Source: Agaricus subrufescens
Taxonomy: Eukaryota > Basidiomycota > Agaricomycetes > Agaricales > Agaricaceae
Direction of reading: 5' to 3'
Assembly: GCA_029945375.1 (NCBI GenBank)
Contig: CM057066.1
Coordinates: 1,302,001 to 1,366,000, forward strand
DNA length: 64,000 bases
How positions within the stretch are numbered: the first letter of the stretch is position 1; every line of letters starts with the position of its first letter. The notes under the pieces were generated by a model, which made no database searches, was not told where the DNA came from, and saw nothing but the letters and a program-made list of their open reading frames with translations. Both the position numbers and the translations under genes were made by a program. This document shows positions 12,101 through 27,124 of the stretch, piece by piece.

Positions 12101-13331
12101 ATTGATATTGTCAAGGACGTGATCAATCTACTACCTGTTCACTGGATTTGCGAGAAAATCGTAGGTATCCTTCTTTTTTTTTTATTAAATCTTGTTTCTG
12201 ATGCAGCTCATCAGGCTGAACTTCCATTGAAATCGGACTCCAGCCCTCATGGCGCCTGGTACGAACAACCAACCTGCGCCAAATTCGCTGATGTCGCTCG
12301 ATACGTCTATCTGACTTTTGACCCCGTCGATAATTTCAAATTCCTCACAAGATCGAGGGTGCATTCCGAGGAGATCATTCAACACGTCACTGAAACCCTC
12401 GATAAGCTTGACAATGAAGATAGCTTCCTTGTGAGTGATTAATAATTCGATCGATGATAAGAGGGATTAACAATGCGAAGTTCAAGTTGGTCGAAAAGAT
12501 GAAGAGCTGGAAACAATCCGATCATAGCGAGTTCTTGGAATCGTTGAACGCTGAGAACAATGAACTAGCGAACATCACTCTGGCGACCGATATTTTCGAT
12601 GCGACTGTGCCCACCGCAGCATTGTTTTCTAAGGCTATCGTACACGCATTGGATTACTTCCTCGATGATGAGAACAAGCAGGCGAGGACAGAAATTGCGG
12701 GCCTATTCTCGTCGAAGAAGCAGGGCTCCTCAGCCAGGATCATGGATTATGTTCGGGAAGCGCTGCGTTTGAATCCGATCGTGAGCCATATTTAAAATTT
12801 GTCTTGTCTTCCGGAAAAGGCTGACATATCTCGTAGTTCTCTGGAGTTTATCGAACTGCTCGCGAACTAGTCATTTTACAAGGGCAACGAATTGAAGCCA
12901 ATGATCAAGTGTTTGTGGATATCTTCAAGGCCAATGTAAGACCAATGCTTCTTTAGTGTTGACCTGACTAAAGGAGACTGTACAGAGCTCTCTTGGACCG
13001 AAACCCAACTATTCGCGTTCTACCGATGAGCAGGGTATCTGGACGCCCTACCAAGACGGCCTGATGACGCCTAGGTTCTTCGATGTAGTGGCTCCGGTCA
13101 TTATTGGAACGATCCTGAGCTTGGAAGGCTTGGGGAGAGCCACTGGCCCATCGGGAAGACTTACCAAGTAAGATATGCTGTTCCTTCCGGTGTTCAGTTG
13201 ACTAACAAACGCGTGTCAAAAGGTTCGAGGAAGACTGGCACGGCACTCCTCGCCGACAATATTTGGGCATTGATGGTCTTGTGACACCATGGCCAGATAC
13301 CATGCTTGTTGAGTTCAAGGGCAATGTGTAG
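9193..13331 (+). CDS. Psi-producing oxygenase (fatty-acid dioxygenase / P450-type fusion), P450 half lacking the haem-ligand Cys
   Basis: Ppo enzymes oxygenate linoleic/oleic acid with an N-terminal haem-peroxidase domain and rearrange the hydroperoxide with a C-terminal P450 domain; the oxylipins act in development. More than ten exons give about 1,050 residues. The peroxidase domain has the distal-His region ADLIIHCIFHTN, SSYLDLSILYG, and the catalytic Tyr with proximal His in FNLLYRWH (exon near 10707). The P450 half keeps the K-helix ExxR as YVREALRLNP (about 12750). Where the family has its GxHxCLG haem loop, this protein reads YQDGLMTPRFFDVVAP (about 13050), with no Cys. The reading continues in frame into the family's C-terminal block (GLGRATGPSGRL) and a clean stop at 13329-13331, so this is not an obvious frameshift. 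A start at 9238 is also possible. Confidence 0.88.
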
Positions 13332-13521
13332 ATTACTGGGACTTTGTTCGGTGTATAAGTTTATGAGTATGTAATTGTAATATTGACTTGTTCCGGAAGT
13401 GGATGTTTGTTTGCCTGATTGGTGCGTGTTGGTTGAAATGCGGGTCACGGGACCCATTTCAGATCGCGTCGTGCGGGTCGCTGGACATCCAACCGTCCGC
13501 CCTTGTCTCCTACTCCCAACA

Positions 13522-16500
13522 ATGGTCGGCCCCAGGCCTTCGGCTGCTGCTGAGGCTGCCCGACAACCCACCCAGGTATGGGTCCCCGATGTCAAGGAAG
13601 GCTATCTCCCCGGATGGGTCCATAGCGAAGATGAAGATGCTGCTGAAGTAGTCATGGAGGGAGGCGAGGTCAGTACGCCTCTTCTCAAACCTGGCATTTG
13701 GGTGTTGAATGGGCGCGCAGATTAGGATTATACCGTTTGATTCTTTGTTCAAAATGAACCCACCCAAGTTTGATAGAGTTGAGGATATTGCCGATCTAAC
13801 ATTTCTCAATGAAGCGAGTGTCGTGCATAATCTACGGTTAAGATACTATTCAGGGGCAATCTACGTGCGTCGATCCGCTGCTTTCTGAGTGTGTAAATTG
13901 ATGCCGTTCGTAGACGTACTCGGGCTTATTCCTTGTCGCCATCAATCCGTACCAGAGCCTTCCCCTCTACACAGACACCATTATCCAACAGTATCGTAAT
14001 AAGCGCAGGGATGATAACCCACCTCACATATTCGCGGTCGCGGAACGTGCATGGGTTAACATGGGCGATGAGAGAGAGAATCAGAGTATCTTGATTACGT
14101 GCGTCGCTGATCCATAACTTATAACGCCCCTATAACACAGATTGATCTGGATTATCGGATATTGTAGTGGCGAATCAGGTGCTGGAAAGACGGAGAGCAC
14201 GAAAAAGGTTATCCAGTATTTGGCTGCCATCGCCACAGACACGCATGCGCCCCCACCCCCTACTCATTCACGAAATGGAGCAGTCGGTTCTGTCGCATCT
14301 ATGCCTTCAACTGGTCTTTCGAGAAATATGAATCGGAGAAGTCATGTCCCTTCCAACTCGGTATCCGCAACAGGGTCTCAACTGAATGCGAAGGGCCGTC
14401 TCGGTTTGCTTGAACGCCAGATCTTGCAGGCCAACCCCATCTTGGAAGCATTCGGTAATGCCCAGACGCAAAGAAATAACAATTCAAGTCGATTTGGAAA
14501 GTTTGTACGGATCTCGTTTGCCCCGGATGGCAGTATTGCAGGAGCGAATATTGATTGGTATCTACTGGAGAAAAGTCGCGTTGTCTATAGAAATGAAGCA
14601 GAGAGGAATTTTCATGTGTTTTATCAGTTACTTGCAGGAGGCAATACGCTCAAGAGTATGATTCTTATTAGTTGGGAGTGCACATGGGACTGATTGCCTC
14701 TTAAGATGAACTGCTTCTGGACGGAAATGTGGAGGATTACGAGTACTTGAATAAGAGTAGGCGAGAGATTGATGGGGTTGATGATCGGGAGGAATGGGGT
14801 GCCCTCAAGGTGAGTCTGGTGAGAGGATCTTTTTCATATTCGTGTTCACTGTTGTTCTAGGCTGCCTTTGACACGATGGGATTTACAACAACGGAACAAT
14901 TCGACCTTTTCAGAGTCGTTGCAGCTGTCCTTCATATTGGGAACATCGTCATTAATTCATCACGAGGTGATGATGCGATGATGCCAGATACCTCGCAGGC
15001 GGAACGTGTTTGCCATTTACTTGGTATACCTCTCACAGAGTTCACTCGTGCAGTCCTGCGTCCACGCGCTCTTGCTGGGCGTGAGTGGGTGACTCAAGCT
15101 CGTACTCGCCAACAAGCCTTGGAAGAACTAGCGGCGTTGTGTAAAACATTGTACGAGAAATCATTTGGTGCACTTGTGGACCAAATCAACCGTGCATTGG
15201 ATCGTCCCTCATCTAAGTCCACTTTTATTGGTGTCCTCGATATCGCTGGTTTCGAGATCTTTGAAGTCAATGGTTACGAGCAGCTTCTCATCAATTATAC
15301 GAATGAAAAATTGCAACAATTCTTCAATCACCATATGTTTATCCTTGAACAAGAGGAGTATGCTCGCGAGCATATCAAGTGGGATTATGTCAACTTTGGT
15401 CTTGATCTACAACCCACCATCGATCTCATCGAATCCAGTGGCAATGTGATTGGTATCCTCAGCTGCTTGGACGAAGAGTGCATCATGCCGAAAGCAACAG
15501 ATCTCACTTTTACCAACAAGTTACACACTTTTTGGGCAAGTCTAGACGAAGACGAGGAATACCGACATCCTGGAAAAGACAAGTATGAACCAACTCGATT
15601 CGAGCAAGGCTTCATCATTCAACATTATGCTGCTAAAGTGGATTACCGTACGGAGGGTTGGTTAGACAAGAACAAGGATCCACTCAATGATAACTTGACG
15701 CGGGTTCTCGCTGCCTCTTCAGAGAAATATATTGCGACCCTCTTCGCAGAGTATAGCGATGTCTCTGTCCCAGGAGGTCCCAATAACATGTTCTCTGTAG
15801 GAAAGAAGAGGACTTTGAAGAAGGGCGCATTCCGCACAGTCGGCCAACGCCACAAGGAGCAGCTTTCTAGTCTCATGGTCCAACTCCAATCCACACAACC
15901 CCATTTCGTGCGCTGCATTGTCCCAAACAATTACAAGAAACCGAATCGGATCGACGTACCTCTCGTCTTGGACCAATTGCGCTGTAATGGTGTTTTAGAG
16001 GGCATCCGCATCGCTCGCCTGGGATACCCCAATCGACTTCCCTTTGTGGAATTCAGGCAACGATATGAGATCTTGACACCAGGAATCATACCTCGCGGCT
16101 ATATGGATGGTCGTGAAGCCTGTCGTCGAATGATCAATGTCTTGGAACTTGACGAGAGCATATACAAAATTGGTACCTCCAAAATCTTCTTCAAAGCGGG
16201 TGTCCTGGCAGAGCTTGAAGAACGAAGGGATATGTTATTGTACGACGTTTTCACACGTCTACAAGCGACTGCGCGTATGTGGACCGCGAGGAGACAGATG
16301 AAAAAGATTTTGAACAGGGCTATGGCGATCCGAACTATCCAAAAGAACGCAAGGGTGTATAATGAGCTGAGAGAGTGGCCTTGGTGGCAACTCTACACGA
16401 AAGTGCGACCTCTGCTGGCTGCTACGAGGAGTGATGAAGAGCTGCGGAAGAAGGAGGCTGAGCTGGCTTTGATACGGGAAAGGGCTGAGCGGGACAAAAA

Positions 16501-19500
16501 AGAACGTGAAGCGTTGGAGACTCTAAAAATGTCATTGGAGTCTGAGAAGCGGAAGGTCGAGGAAGCGCTGGAAGCGGAAAGGGCTTTGGCGTTGGATAAG
16601 GAATCCTTACTTGAGCGAAGTAAGAAACGCGAGAGCGAGCTTGGAGAAGAAGTTGCTGCTATGCAGAGTGACTTGGACGTGCTGGATTCGCAGTTGGATC
16701 GTGCTATGAAGTTGCAGAAGGAGAGTGAGGAAAAGTACGAGTCGCTAAGAGTTGCATTCGATCAAGCCGCAGAGCATCTTGTGCGGATGGAGTCGGAACA
16801 GAAGGAGTGGGCGAAGAAAGAGGCTGAGTTGCTGGAAGAGCTCAGTAGGGCTCAAGAGGAGTGTGATACGCTGTTGCATAACCAGGAGGAGTTGAGAAAG
16901 GTTGGAGAAGAGTTCAAGGATATTGTGCTACAGCAGGAGGAAGATTTCAGTCGAACGAAGGACAGGTTGAATTCTATTGTGAAGGAGCTGGAAGGAAAAC
17001 TTGAAACCGAACAGCGGGCTAAGTAAGTGTCGTGTTCACCCCTCGATTCTGTGAGACCCTTATCTCGACGTGACACAGGGATACTCTCCGGACACGGGCA
17101 TCGAAGTTAGAGGATGAGGCCCGAGTGGTGAAGGAACAACTGACCGAAGTGACCCGTTCAGCGACAGAATATTCTGATATGATTTCAAAGAAAGAAGAAC
17201 AAATCCGAGTCCTCTCAAATGATCTTGAGGGTTTCCGTTCTGAAAGTGCAATGAGGCAGCAGGAGATCGCCGAACTGCATAACCAGAAATCAACTTTGGA
17301 AGCCCAATTCAAAGCCGAGCAGCAGGATCACTCTCAAGAGCAATTACTTCGCGTTACACTACAAAAGGAACTTGATGATTTACGATCACTACTAGAGGCG
17401 AAGACCAGTGAAGAGACGCGTCGTAACGAGGTTGAGAAGAGCAGAGAGGCCGAGCTTGCGGACCTGCGAAATCAAGTCAATGATCTGAAACATGAGCTTG
17501 CAGAAGTTCGGAGGGCTGCTTTGGAATCCCAAAGCAAACTTGAGCTCGAGAAAACAAATGCCGTCAGGGATCACAAATCACTTGAAGCTAGCTACAACTC
17601 GTTGCTTAAGCGCGAGGGTGAAGCAACTTCTCAGCTCACAAAGACAAAGGCCGAGCTTGCCGAGCTGGAGAAATCCAGACGAGGAGCAGATTTTGAACTG
17701 CAGACCTTGAGGACAAAGCAGATTGAACTTGACACCCAGCTGTCCGATGCTGTCAAGAACAAGGAGGTGGGTATACAATCGGCTGTAACACACTTTTCAC
17801 TAACGTTGGCTGTAGAATTTGGAGCGCCAGCTGCAAGCAGCTCATGCACGGTACGAGAAATTCGAGGATATGACGGTTGGTCATCAGCGGGAGAAAGAGC
17901 AAAATGAGCGTCAGCTCAAAACTACTCGCGAGGAACTTCAAACCCAGTCATCCAAACGTGCTGAACTGGAAAAACTTTGTTCTACGCAGAAGGCCGAACT
18001 TGCCAAACTTAAGGATCGCCATGTGAAGCTCGACCGAGAACTTAATAAGGCACTGACAGACCTAAAGAACCGGGAGTGGGAGATTAAGCAGCTTGAATCG
18101 AAGCAGGATAAGACCATTGTTGAACATGTGCATGTTTTGGAGGAGGCGAAACGTGTTACGGATCGTCAGCTTGCTGAAGCTCAACTCGAATTGCAGAAAA
18201 ACCAGACATATATTAGGACTTTGGAGAAAACCAAAGGTCGTCTTATGATGGAAGCCGAAGACCTCGCGAGAGCGACGGAGAAGGAGCGCCTAGAACTACG
18301 CAGCCAAGAGAAAAATATCAAATTACAGGAAGAGAGGGCAACTCGTGCACTTGCTGATGTTGAGACAGAGCGAGAAGGCAGGAATACGGCTGCACTTGAA
18401 GCCCAGCGCCTCCGTACTGAGCTTGACAACTCTCGCAACCAGGCGAACGAAATAGCCGAGCAGCTAGCGTTTGTTCAACGAGCCAAAGAAAACCTGGAGG
18501 GCGAGTTAGAGCGGTTAGCTGACGAGAGCGTTACTGCTGACTCGTTGTCTAAGGTCCAACGTCAGTATGAATCACGCATCACTCAATTGGAAGAGCAGTT
18601 GGAAGGGGCAGGGATGGCCAAGGATACTGCTGCGAAAATTCGAGAGAAAATCGAACGCCAACATGCGGAGATACGCCGATTGATCATGCAGAATACTCCT
18701 CGAGACGGCGAGTTCCAGACCCGATTGTTACAGGAATTGAAAGCGGTTGACAACATACTTGAGAAGGAGATGTTGCGGAAGACTCCCCGAAAAAGTGGTG
18801 CCCACGAAATGCAAGATGGTAATCATCTCACTACTCCTACCAAGAGAAAACCTCCGCCGAGTGCACCAACCACGCCGACTGTTGATCGAGAGGCACAACA
18901 AGCCCGAGCAAATAGCGAGAGACAAGTTGCCGCGCTCAGGCAACATGTGCAAGTTCTGGAACTCCAGATGGCTGCATCCGATCGTGTTCGCCATCACCTT
19001 GAAATATCTCTCAAAGAGCTTTCAGCAGAACTCGAGAACAGCGACGGTTCGAAACAATTCTTACAGCAGTATCGTGCAAGGTTAACACAAGAGAACGCGA
19101 GGCTGGCTGAACTCTTGAAGGATGAGGCTGACGCTCGTAGAACTGCTGAGGCTGCTCAAGTTGAGGGTATTCAGGCAATGTGGGCTAAGTTCCAGAAGAC
19201 GATCGCAAGCGAGAGGGATAGTTATGCACGCCTCGAGGAGTCACGCAAAGCACTGGTAAGGGATAGTGACTGCTACATCCTTGACTGGCTGACATTGTTG
19301 TTCTGTACAGCTCGTGCAACAGCGGACAGCAAATGCAGAATTGGAGGCGCAAAAAGGACAGGTCCGAGAGTTCGCACACGCCAAGAGACAGTTGCAGAAG
19401 GAAGTGAGCGAATTGCGCGAGCAGCTCGAAGGTGCCAAGAATGAGGCCAGCAGTAAGTTCTGTGTCTCGGTTCAGTGAATAAGAGAGGGTAACCAGTGTT

Positions 19501-21324
19501 CAAGATGCCAAGCGTCAATTACAAAAGAAGCTTCAAGATGACGAGCTCCAGTCAACTACTTCCGCGGCAGCAGAATCCGGTAATATCCGCGATTTCTACA
19601 CTCAGGCTCATCTGACCAATATTTTTTCCAATAGAATTCAAGGCGGCGATTGGAACTTATCAGCAAAAGGAACAGGGTTATCTGGAACGTCTTGAAGCCG
19701 CTGAGATAGCAAGGGCAACCGCTGCTCGTGGTGAGGCTTATGGTGAGTCTGATCTATGTCATTCAGGAAAGTAAATTAAAAAAAACTAAATGGGTACTTA
19801 GCTCGCCGCCAGCTCGAAACGACAGAGAAGTCCCTCGCCGATCTGAAAGCTGAGGCAAAGGCAAGTAAGGATAAATATCACGCAACGGAGAAGAAGTTGC
19901 GGTCCTTGGAATCCAAGTTGGAGGATGAAGGTCGGGAAACCTCTGATCTTGCTATGATCCAGAAACGCCTTGAGGAAGAGCTTGAAGATGAAAGGGAACA
20001 ACACCAAAAAGACCTTTCAGAGCGCGACTTTACGATTGACCAGACCCGCAAAAAATATCAAGGTATAAACCATGTTTTTTTCTTTTGACGTCGTGGTTTC
20101 TGACCGGTCTTTTACAGCTGAACTTGCACAACTAAGTGAGGAACTGCAGTCACAGCGGGACAGCTTGAGCCGAATTCGCGAAGAAAATCGCAAAGTGCGG
20201 TCTGACTTTGACGAACTGCAACAACGTTACGACGATGAAGTATACAACAGCGGAGGATGGAAGAAAGAGAAGGAACGGATGGATGAGAAGATTAGAGACA
20301 TCACGAAAGCGTTCGAGTCGTCGACGCAAGCACAGACCGAACTACAAGCTCAAATTGTTGCCCTTCATCAGCAAGTTCGGGAACTGCGTGGAGTTTTGGA
20401 TGATGCCGAGGCTGAGCGCTCGATGCTTCAGAAAGCACGTCGGGCACTACAGGCGGAACTTGAGACGATCAAAATCGACCATTCTGATACTAACAAGACT
20501 ATGACGGACACTGAATTCCAACGATTGCAATTGAAGAAGCAGGACTTGGAGAGGACACTTGAGGAGCAGGAAGATCGTGTCGAGCAGGCGTTGGATAGGA
20601 TGCGAAAGGCAGAGGCCCATGCGGCAGAGCGTGCTAACGAATTAGAGAAGATTAGAAAAGAGAATTCGGGACTCGAGCGTCAAAATGTGAGTCTAGGGCC
20701 CAAGTATAGAGGTGACTGACATCGGCTCAATGGTGACTAACATAGGCACATCTGGAAAAGCAAGTAAAAGAACTCAATGTTCGCATTGTAGATCTAGAGA
20801 CCAGGTCTTACGCCAACTCGCCTCGGCCTGCCACGTTGTCTCGACGAGTCGACAGTCGAATTGAGGAACTGACAAGTCAGTTGAACCAGAGCAACCGAGA
20901 CAGGAGCACGCTTGGCCGATCTGCTGAGAAACTAGCGAAAGATGCTAAATTCCAGCAGTCGGAGCTAGAAAGGCAGCGCCTCAAGTTCGAGGAAGACAGA
21001 AAGGCCTACGAGACTCGTATTCAGGATCTGAGGAAAGCTTTGGATACAGTAGTGAGTTGTGGAATGATTATTGGGGTGAATTAACCATGATAAACTTGAT
21101 GTACAGCAAACCAAAGAGCATGAACTGCAAGCCTCACACCGGCGTGTCACGCGGGAGGCTGGCGATTATAAGCAACGGGCGCTCAAGTAAGTCGCCAGCT
21201 GTGGTCGGTAATACCTACTCACGCCTGGTGTAGCCTCGAACGAGAAGTTGAACGGTTACACAACCGACTCGAGCGACCAGCGTCATCTACCATCAGCTCA
21301 CCTGCGACTTCACCACGAAAGTAA
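13522..21324 (+). CDS. MYO1: Class II myosin heavy chain (cytokinetic myosin)
   Basis: The motor of the contractile ring. The protein begins [13 protein letters not shown] and has an SH3-like N-terminal segment ([15 protein letters not shown]). Motor motifs follow in order: P-loop GESGAGKTE (about 14166, just after an intron), switch [11 protein letters not shown], switch [11 protein letters not shown], the actin-binding stretch [12 protein letters not shown], and the converter region. The neck holds an IQ-like segment ([20 protein letters not shown]) and then the class II signature [14 protein letters not shown] (about 16377). From there to the end is a very long coiled coil, about 1,400 residues broken by a proline-rich hinge near 18780-18890 ([29 protein letters not shown]). 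The tail ends [12 protein letters not shown] at 21322-21324. Total length is roughly 2,200 residues. Its essential light chain is encoded at 48492-49172. Confidence 0.93.
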
Positions 21325-21494
21325 CGAGATATTTTCAGACATTTTTTTGTACCATGCATATAATATACCCTCGCATCACTTTGTATTTTGAAGCACTGAC
21401 TGTATAGACTTTATATCACAGAGGGACGGTGATGCAAACATAAGCAAACAGGAAATGTATAAGCTCATGGACTGTAGATCATATTTAATATTCA

Positions 21495-23149
21495 ATGCTG
21501 GCGACTGCTGTCCGGCGGGCTGCCTCGCTCGCCCTCTCCAAAGGCGCCGAGGACCCACGCGAAATTCTCAACATCATAGCCAAACACAAAGTTCCTGTGC
21601 CCCCGACAGACTTTCAGAGCGAAAAAGCCAGTCGAAAAAGAGCCGACGTAAAGCTCAAGGCGCGTACGGAGACAGAAGAGCAGACTTTAAGTTGGTGGTT
21701 GAACCAGAGCGATCCGCTTGACATATTCGAGGTGAGGTTCTGCGCGTTACACCCTCGTTCTTCACTCATCCCTGTTCCTGTAGTCCGATGACGCACATGT
21801 TGAGCCCGAACGCAAGCTTGTGCTAGAGCGCGTTCAGAGCGTTATTCATAAGAATTATGGTGCGACTTACAGTGTTTCTACCTTTGGAAGCGTAAAGCAA
21901 GTTTACCCTTCGGCTGTATGAACTTATTATCGAAAACTTACATACTCTCCAAGGTATGGAGCTGCGTCCGCCAAAAGCGATATGGACCTAATGATAATTG
22001 TAAACTTTCCGCAATTGCTACTGCAAGAAAACTCTCTGACTCTGTCCATGCAGGACTCAAAACGAATGGGCGGATTTGACCCGCGCAAAAAACAACTTTC
22101 AAGTATGTCTGTAGATTGCTTATTTGCGAGGCTACGCGTGAATGACTCTGCTTAGATATTTATCATATCGGGTCGGTTGGAGAACATGGTCCCTCTTCGT
22201 TGCGAATCCCCGCTGATAGCACGACTTAGGAGGCTTGCTGCAACATTGAAGAGAGCAGGATTTTCGGAAGTCACGGCTATACCGGCGTCCGTACCTATTG
22301 GTAGGATCCGTGTCTTTGATGCAGCCTTCAGATTCCAACTAAAACAATAGTCAAATTCAAGGACCCAGGGACCGGGATCCACTGTGACCTCAATGTCAAT
22401 GACCAGCCAGGGTATTGGAATTCTGTTATGCTCCGGCGTTATGCAACACTATGTCCACATCTACCAGGATTGTTGCTAGCTATCAAACGATGGTCGAGGC
22501 CTATAGGCCTTAATGAACCTAGTCCCAAGACAACAGGAACGCCAATTAGCTATAGCAGCTATGCATATGCGTTGATGACGGTTGGATTTCTGCAGGTAAG
22601 GGGGCTCCCCCACTCGAGCTATCCCAACTCATGACCTTGTCGAAAAGCACTTGGGTCTGCTGCCGAACCTGCAAGACAAAATACCGCCAGGTGTACATTG
22701 TCGATTTTTCTGGAATCGGAAGCCTGTATATCTCTGTGATATGCGGTTCAAGTGGCATGTGCCGCCGATAGCTGCGAATCACAATGTGTCGACGTCGTCT
22801 TTGTTTCTTGATTGGTTCAAGTCTGTGTTTTCGCCTGCCATACATTCCGTCTGCTAACCCCGCACAGTTTCTGGGTTGCGTTTGATGCCGACAAGCAAAT
22901 GGTCGACATATGTCAAGGGGGGATCGTGCCGAGGAGGGAGGGGACACAGCCGTTTTACGTGGTGGACCCGTTTATCCGCGTGCGGGTGAGTGGACTGCGA
23001 GCCAAGATAGGACTGATGATGACCGGGATGCGCAGAACGTCACGCGGAACGTCTCGAAGGAGGTGTTTGCGAGATTCCAGAAGGAATGCGGGGCGGCGAG
23101 CGCGGAGTTGAGAGAGCGATCAGAGAGAAGTGGCTATGTAATCGTGTAG
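21495..23149 (+). CDS. Cid1/Trf-family terminal nucleotidyltransferase (non-canonical poly(A)/poly(U) polymerase)
   Basis: Enzymes of this family add A or U tails to RNA 3' ends. The nucleotidyltransferase core is visible as STFGSVKYGAASAKSDMDL, in which the spaced Asp pair (SDMD) are metal ligands; the third Asp is in GIHCDLNVNDQ. Next comes LRRYATLCPHLPGLLLAIKR, then the PAP-associated domain (PISYSSYAYALMTVGFLQ, HLGLLPNLQD). The C-terminal part reads FWVAFDADKQMVDICQGG and FYVVDPFIRVRN. Seven or so introns of normal size. The N-terminus (MLATAVRRAASLALSKG) is basic and could be a mitochondrial presequence, so a mitochondrial role cannot be excluded. Substrate and nucleotide preference are not decidable here. 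It starts 170 bp after the myosin stop, in the same direction. Confidence 0.8.
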
Positions 23150-23195
23150 CCTGTGATATGTTTACCTATCTACCTCTTGTCCTCGTACCACCACC

Positions 23196-25432
<2,237 letters not shown>

Positions 25433-25804
25433 ATACTCATCACATTTATTTGTTTCTGGAAGACAAGGTTTACTTTTGGCTCCCTTCTACCCCCCGATAT
25501 CCCCTTTGTCCTCGGCTTGTTTACCCCTCCGCTCGTCCCTTTTTTTGGGTTACATTGTGTATTATCGCGATATTGTATTTGCTATGCGCTCCTTATACCC
25601 CTGATTCAGATATTCCTACGCAAAAGCCGTCTCTTTTTTCGCCCTTAGATGGGCGTTGTACTCACTAGGTGCGTAAGTACATGTGTAATGATATATGTAT
25701 GGTACAACAACATGATGATGGCACCATCTGATACTCGAACCTGCGAGTTGGTATACAGGAGGAGATTTCGAAGAAGTATATATACTACTATGACTGGACC
25801 GCCA
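25433..25804. other. 3' flanks of two convergent genes
   Basis: A 372-bp interval between the stops of SCH9 (plus) and the MARVEL-like gene (minus). It holds only T-rich tracts and no open frame worth calling; presumably the two 3' untranslated regions. Confidence 0.5.
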
Positions 25805-26771
25805 CTAGTATTGCAAGAATTCGCTGCTTCTCTGGTGTGGCCGGTACCTTGAAAGGGGCATTTGCCATATATGTTTGTTCCCTTTGTTACTCTGATAAAT
25901 TGCATAGCGGAGAATTCCCAATGCAATGAAGAGGCCTAATTGCGTTACGTCAGGAAGGCACAATTGAAAAAGCAGGAGAAGATACATCTTACAGGTCAAG
26001 AACTCGACCCATACGAATGCCTTGAGGGCCTGAGTATCCTTGCACCACGCCCGCTCGTCGGTTAATCCTTTTGGATACGGGTATCAGGAACAAGAATAAA
26101 TTAAATTATAGGACACCTGCCATCAGGTATGGAATCGCATTGGAAGGGAACGTGTTGCCAACGCGAAGTTGAAAATGCGCTGAAAGCTGGAACGGAGGTA
26201 TAATCAGATTAAGTCATGTACGTAACTTTTTTTAATTATAATTATAATGATGATAACACGTACAGAGCCATAGGATACTGAGGATGGCGAAGATTCCGAT
26301 TTCTATTTGTGCTCGGCCTGTGTAAGCATTCCAGAGGATCAAGTCGGCTGATAGACTGGAGAGGGAGAGAGATGAGTTTTTTTTTTTTTGGTTCGGAACA
26401 AGTTGGAGTGGTTTTTTTCTCCCTTTGTATTGGAAACGGTGACTTACAGGAAGAAGAGAAGCACGAAGGTGGTGATAGATAGACCGAGAGGGAACAAGTC
26501 GGCGAAGACTGGGAGAATAGTAGAGAGGTTTGTGGTCATTATTTGGGAGATTTTTGCTAGTTGGGGTTAGATAGGGGATATTTACAGAAGAATTCTTGGA
26601 ATTGGTTTATGCGGGCGGCGAGTGCCAGGACTATGATGTTGACAAGGAAGAGAAATGCTAAGGAATTGTGTGTGTGTGTGTTTTTTTGTCAGGGAAAGTG
26701 GTGCTTGGGAATTGTGTGGGTAAGTTACCTTGTGCAGCGAGTTTCTTCTTGCCAGCAGAAGAAAATGCCAT
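25805..26771 (-). CDS. Small four-helix membrane protein, MARVEL-like
   Basis: Assembled by hand from six exons on the minus strand. It starts MAFSSAGKKKLAAQ at 26771 and ends RPHQRSSEFLQY at 25805, about 210 residues. Four hydrophobic helices can be seen: AFLFLVNIIVLALAA; LGLSITTFVLLFFLLSADLI; IEIGIFAILSILWLSFSAF; and FVWVEFLTCLFIALGILRYA, with a polar loop containing WQHVPFQCDS before the last. Topology, size and the short cytosolic tails fit MARVEL-domain proteins of fungi, which sit in plasma-membrane or Golgi domains. The first intron contains a (TG)n run. The fifth intron seems to need a GC donor (gcaggt, near 26120) to keep the last two exons in frame. Family assignment is by topology, so moderate. 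Confidence 0.62.
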
Positions 26772-26975
26772 TGAGAAGAGAAGTAGAGATGAATGAGTGG
26801 AAGGGAGTGTGGTCTTATGTGTGAGAGAGAGGGGCTGTTGATCGCATCAGTGGGTCATGACAACAGATATCTGTTGAGAGCGCGATCCTGGGATTGAAGT
26901 GAGGTGAGTTTCTGGAGGAACAAAGTTGGCGTATTGTGTCTGATGTACAGAGAAAAATAAGCAAAGGAATGGGAT

Positions 26976-26980
26976 AAAAA
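26976..26980 (-). terminator. RNA polymerase III terminator of tRNA-Gly
   Basis: A run of five T on the minus strand, five bases beyond the tRNA 3' end, as expected for Pol III termination. Confidence 0.6.
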
Positions 26981-26984
26981 GTTA

Positions 26985-27068
26985 TGCATTAAGAGGGAAT
27001 CGAACCCCCGGCGGGTCGAGCTCGCGCGTGGATGGCAACGACCCAGGTTACCACTACCCCATTAATGC
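26985..27068 (-). tRNA. tRNA-Gly (anticodon GCC) with a short intron
   Basis: Read on the minus strand, the acceptor stem is GCATTAA (27068 downward) paired with TTAATGC (26992-26986), followed by discriminator A. The D arm contains the A box TGGGGTAGTGG. The anticodon stem GGTCG pairs with CGACC only if about 13 nt after position 37 (TCCACGCGCGAGC) are removed as an intron; the loop is then TTGCCA plus one base, with anticodon GCC. The T arm contains the B box GGTTCGATTCC. All stems pair and the gene is followed by a T5 terminator. Confidence 0.88.
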
Positions 27069-27124
27069 TTGTGAAGGCTGGTATGGTTCTGGGTGATGAC
27101 TGATGCAGCTGGACGTTGACTCGC

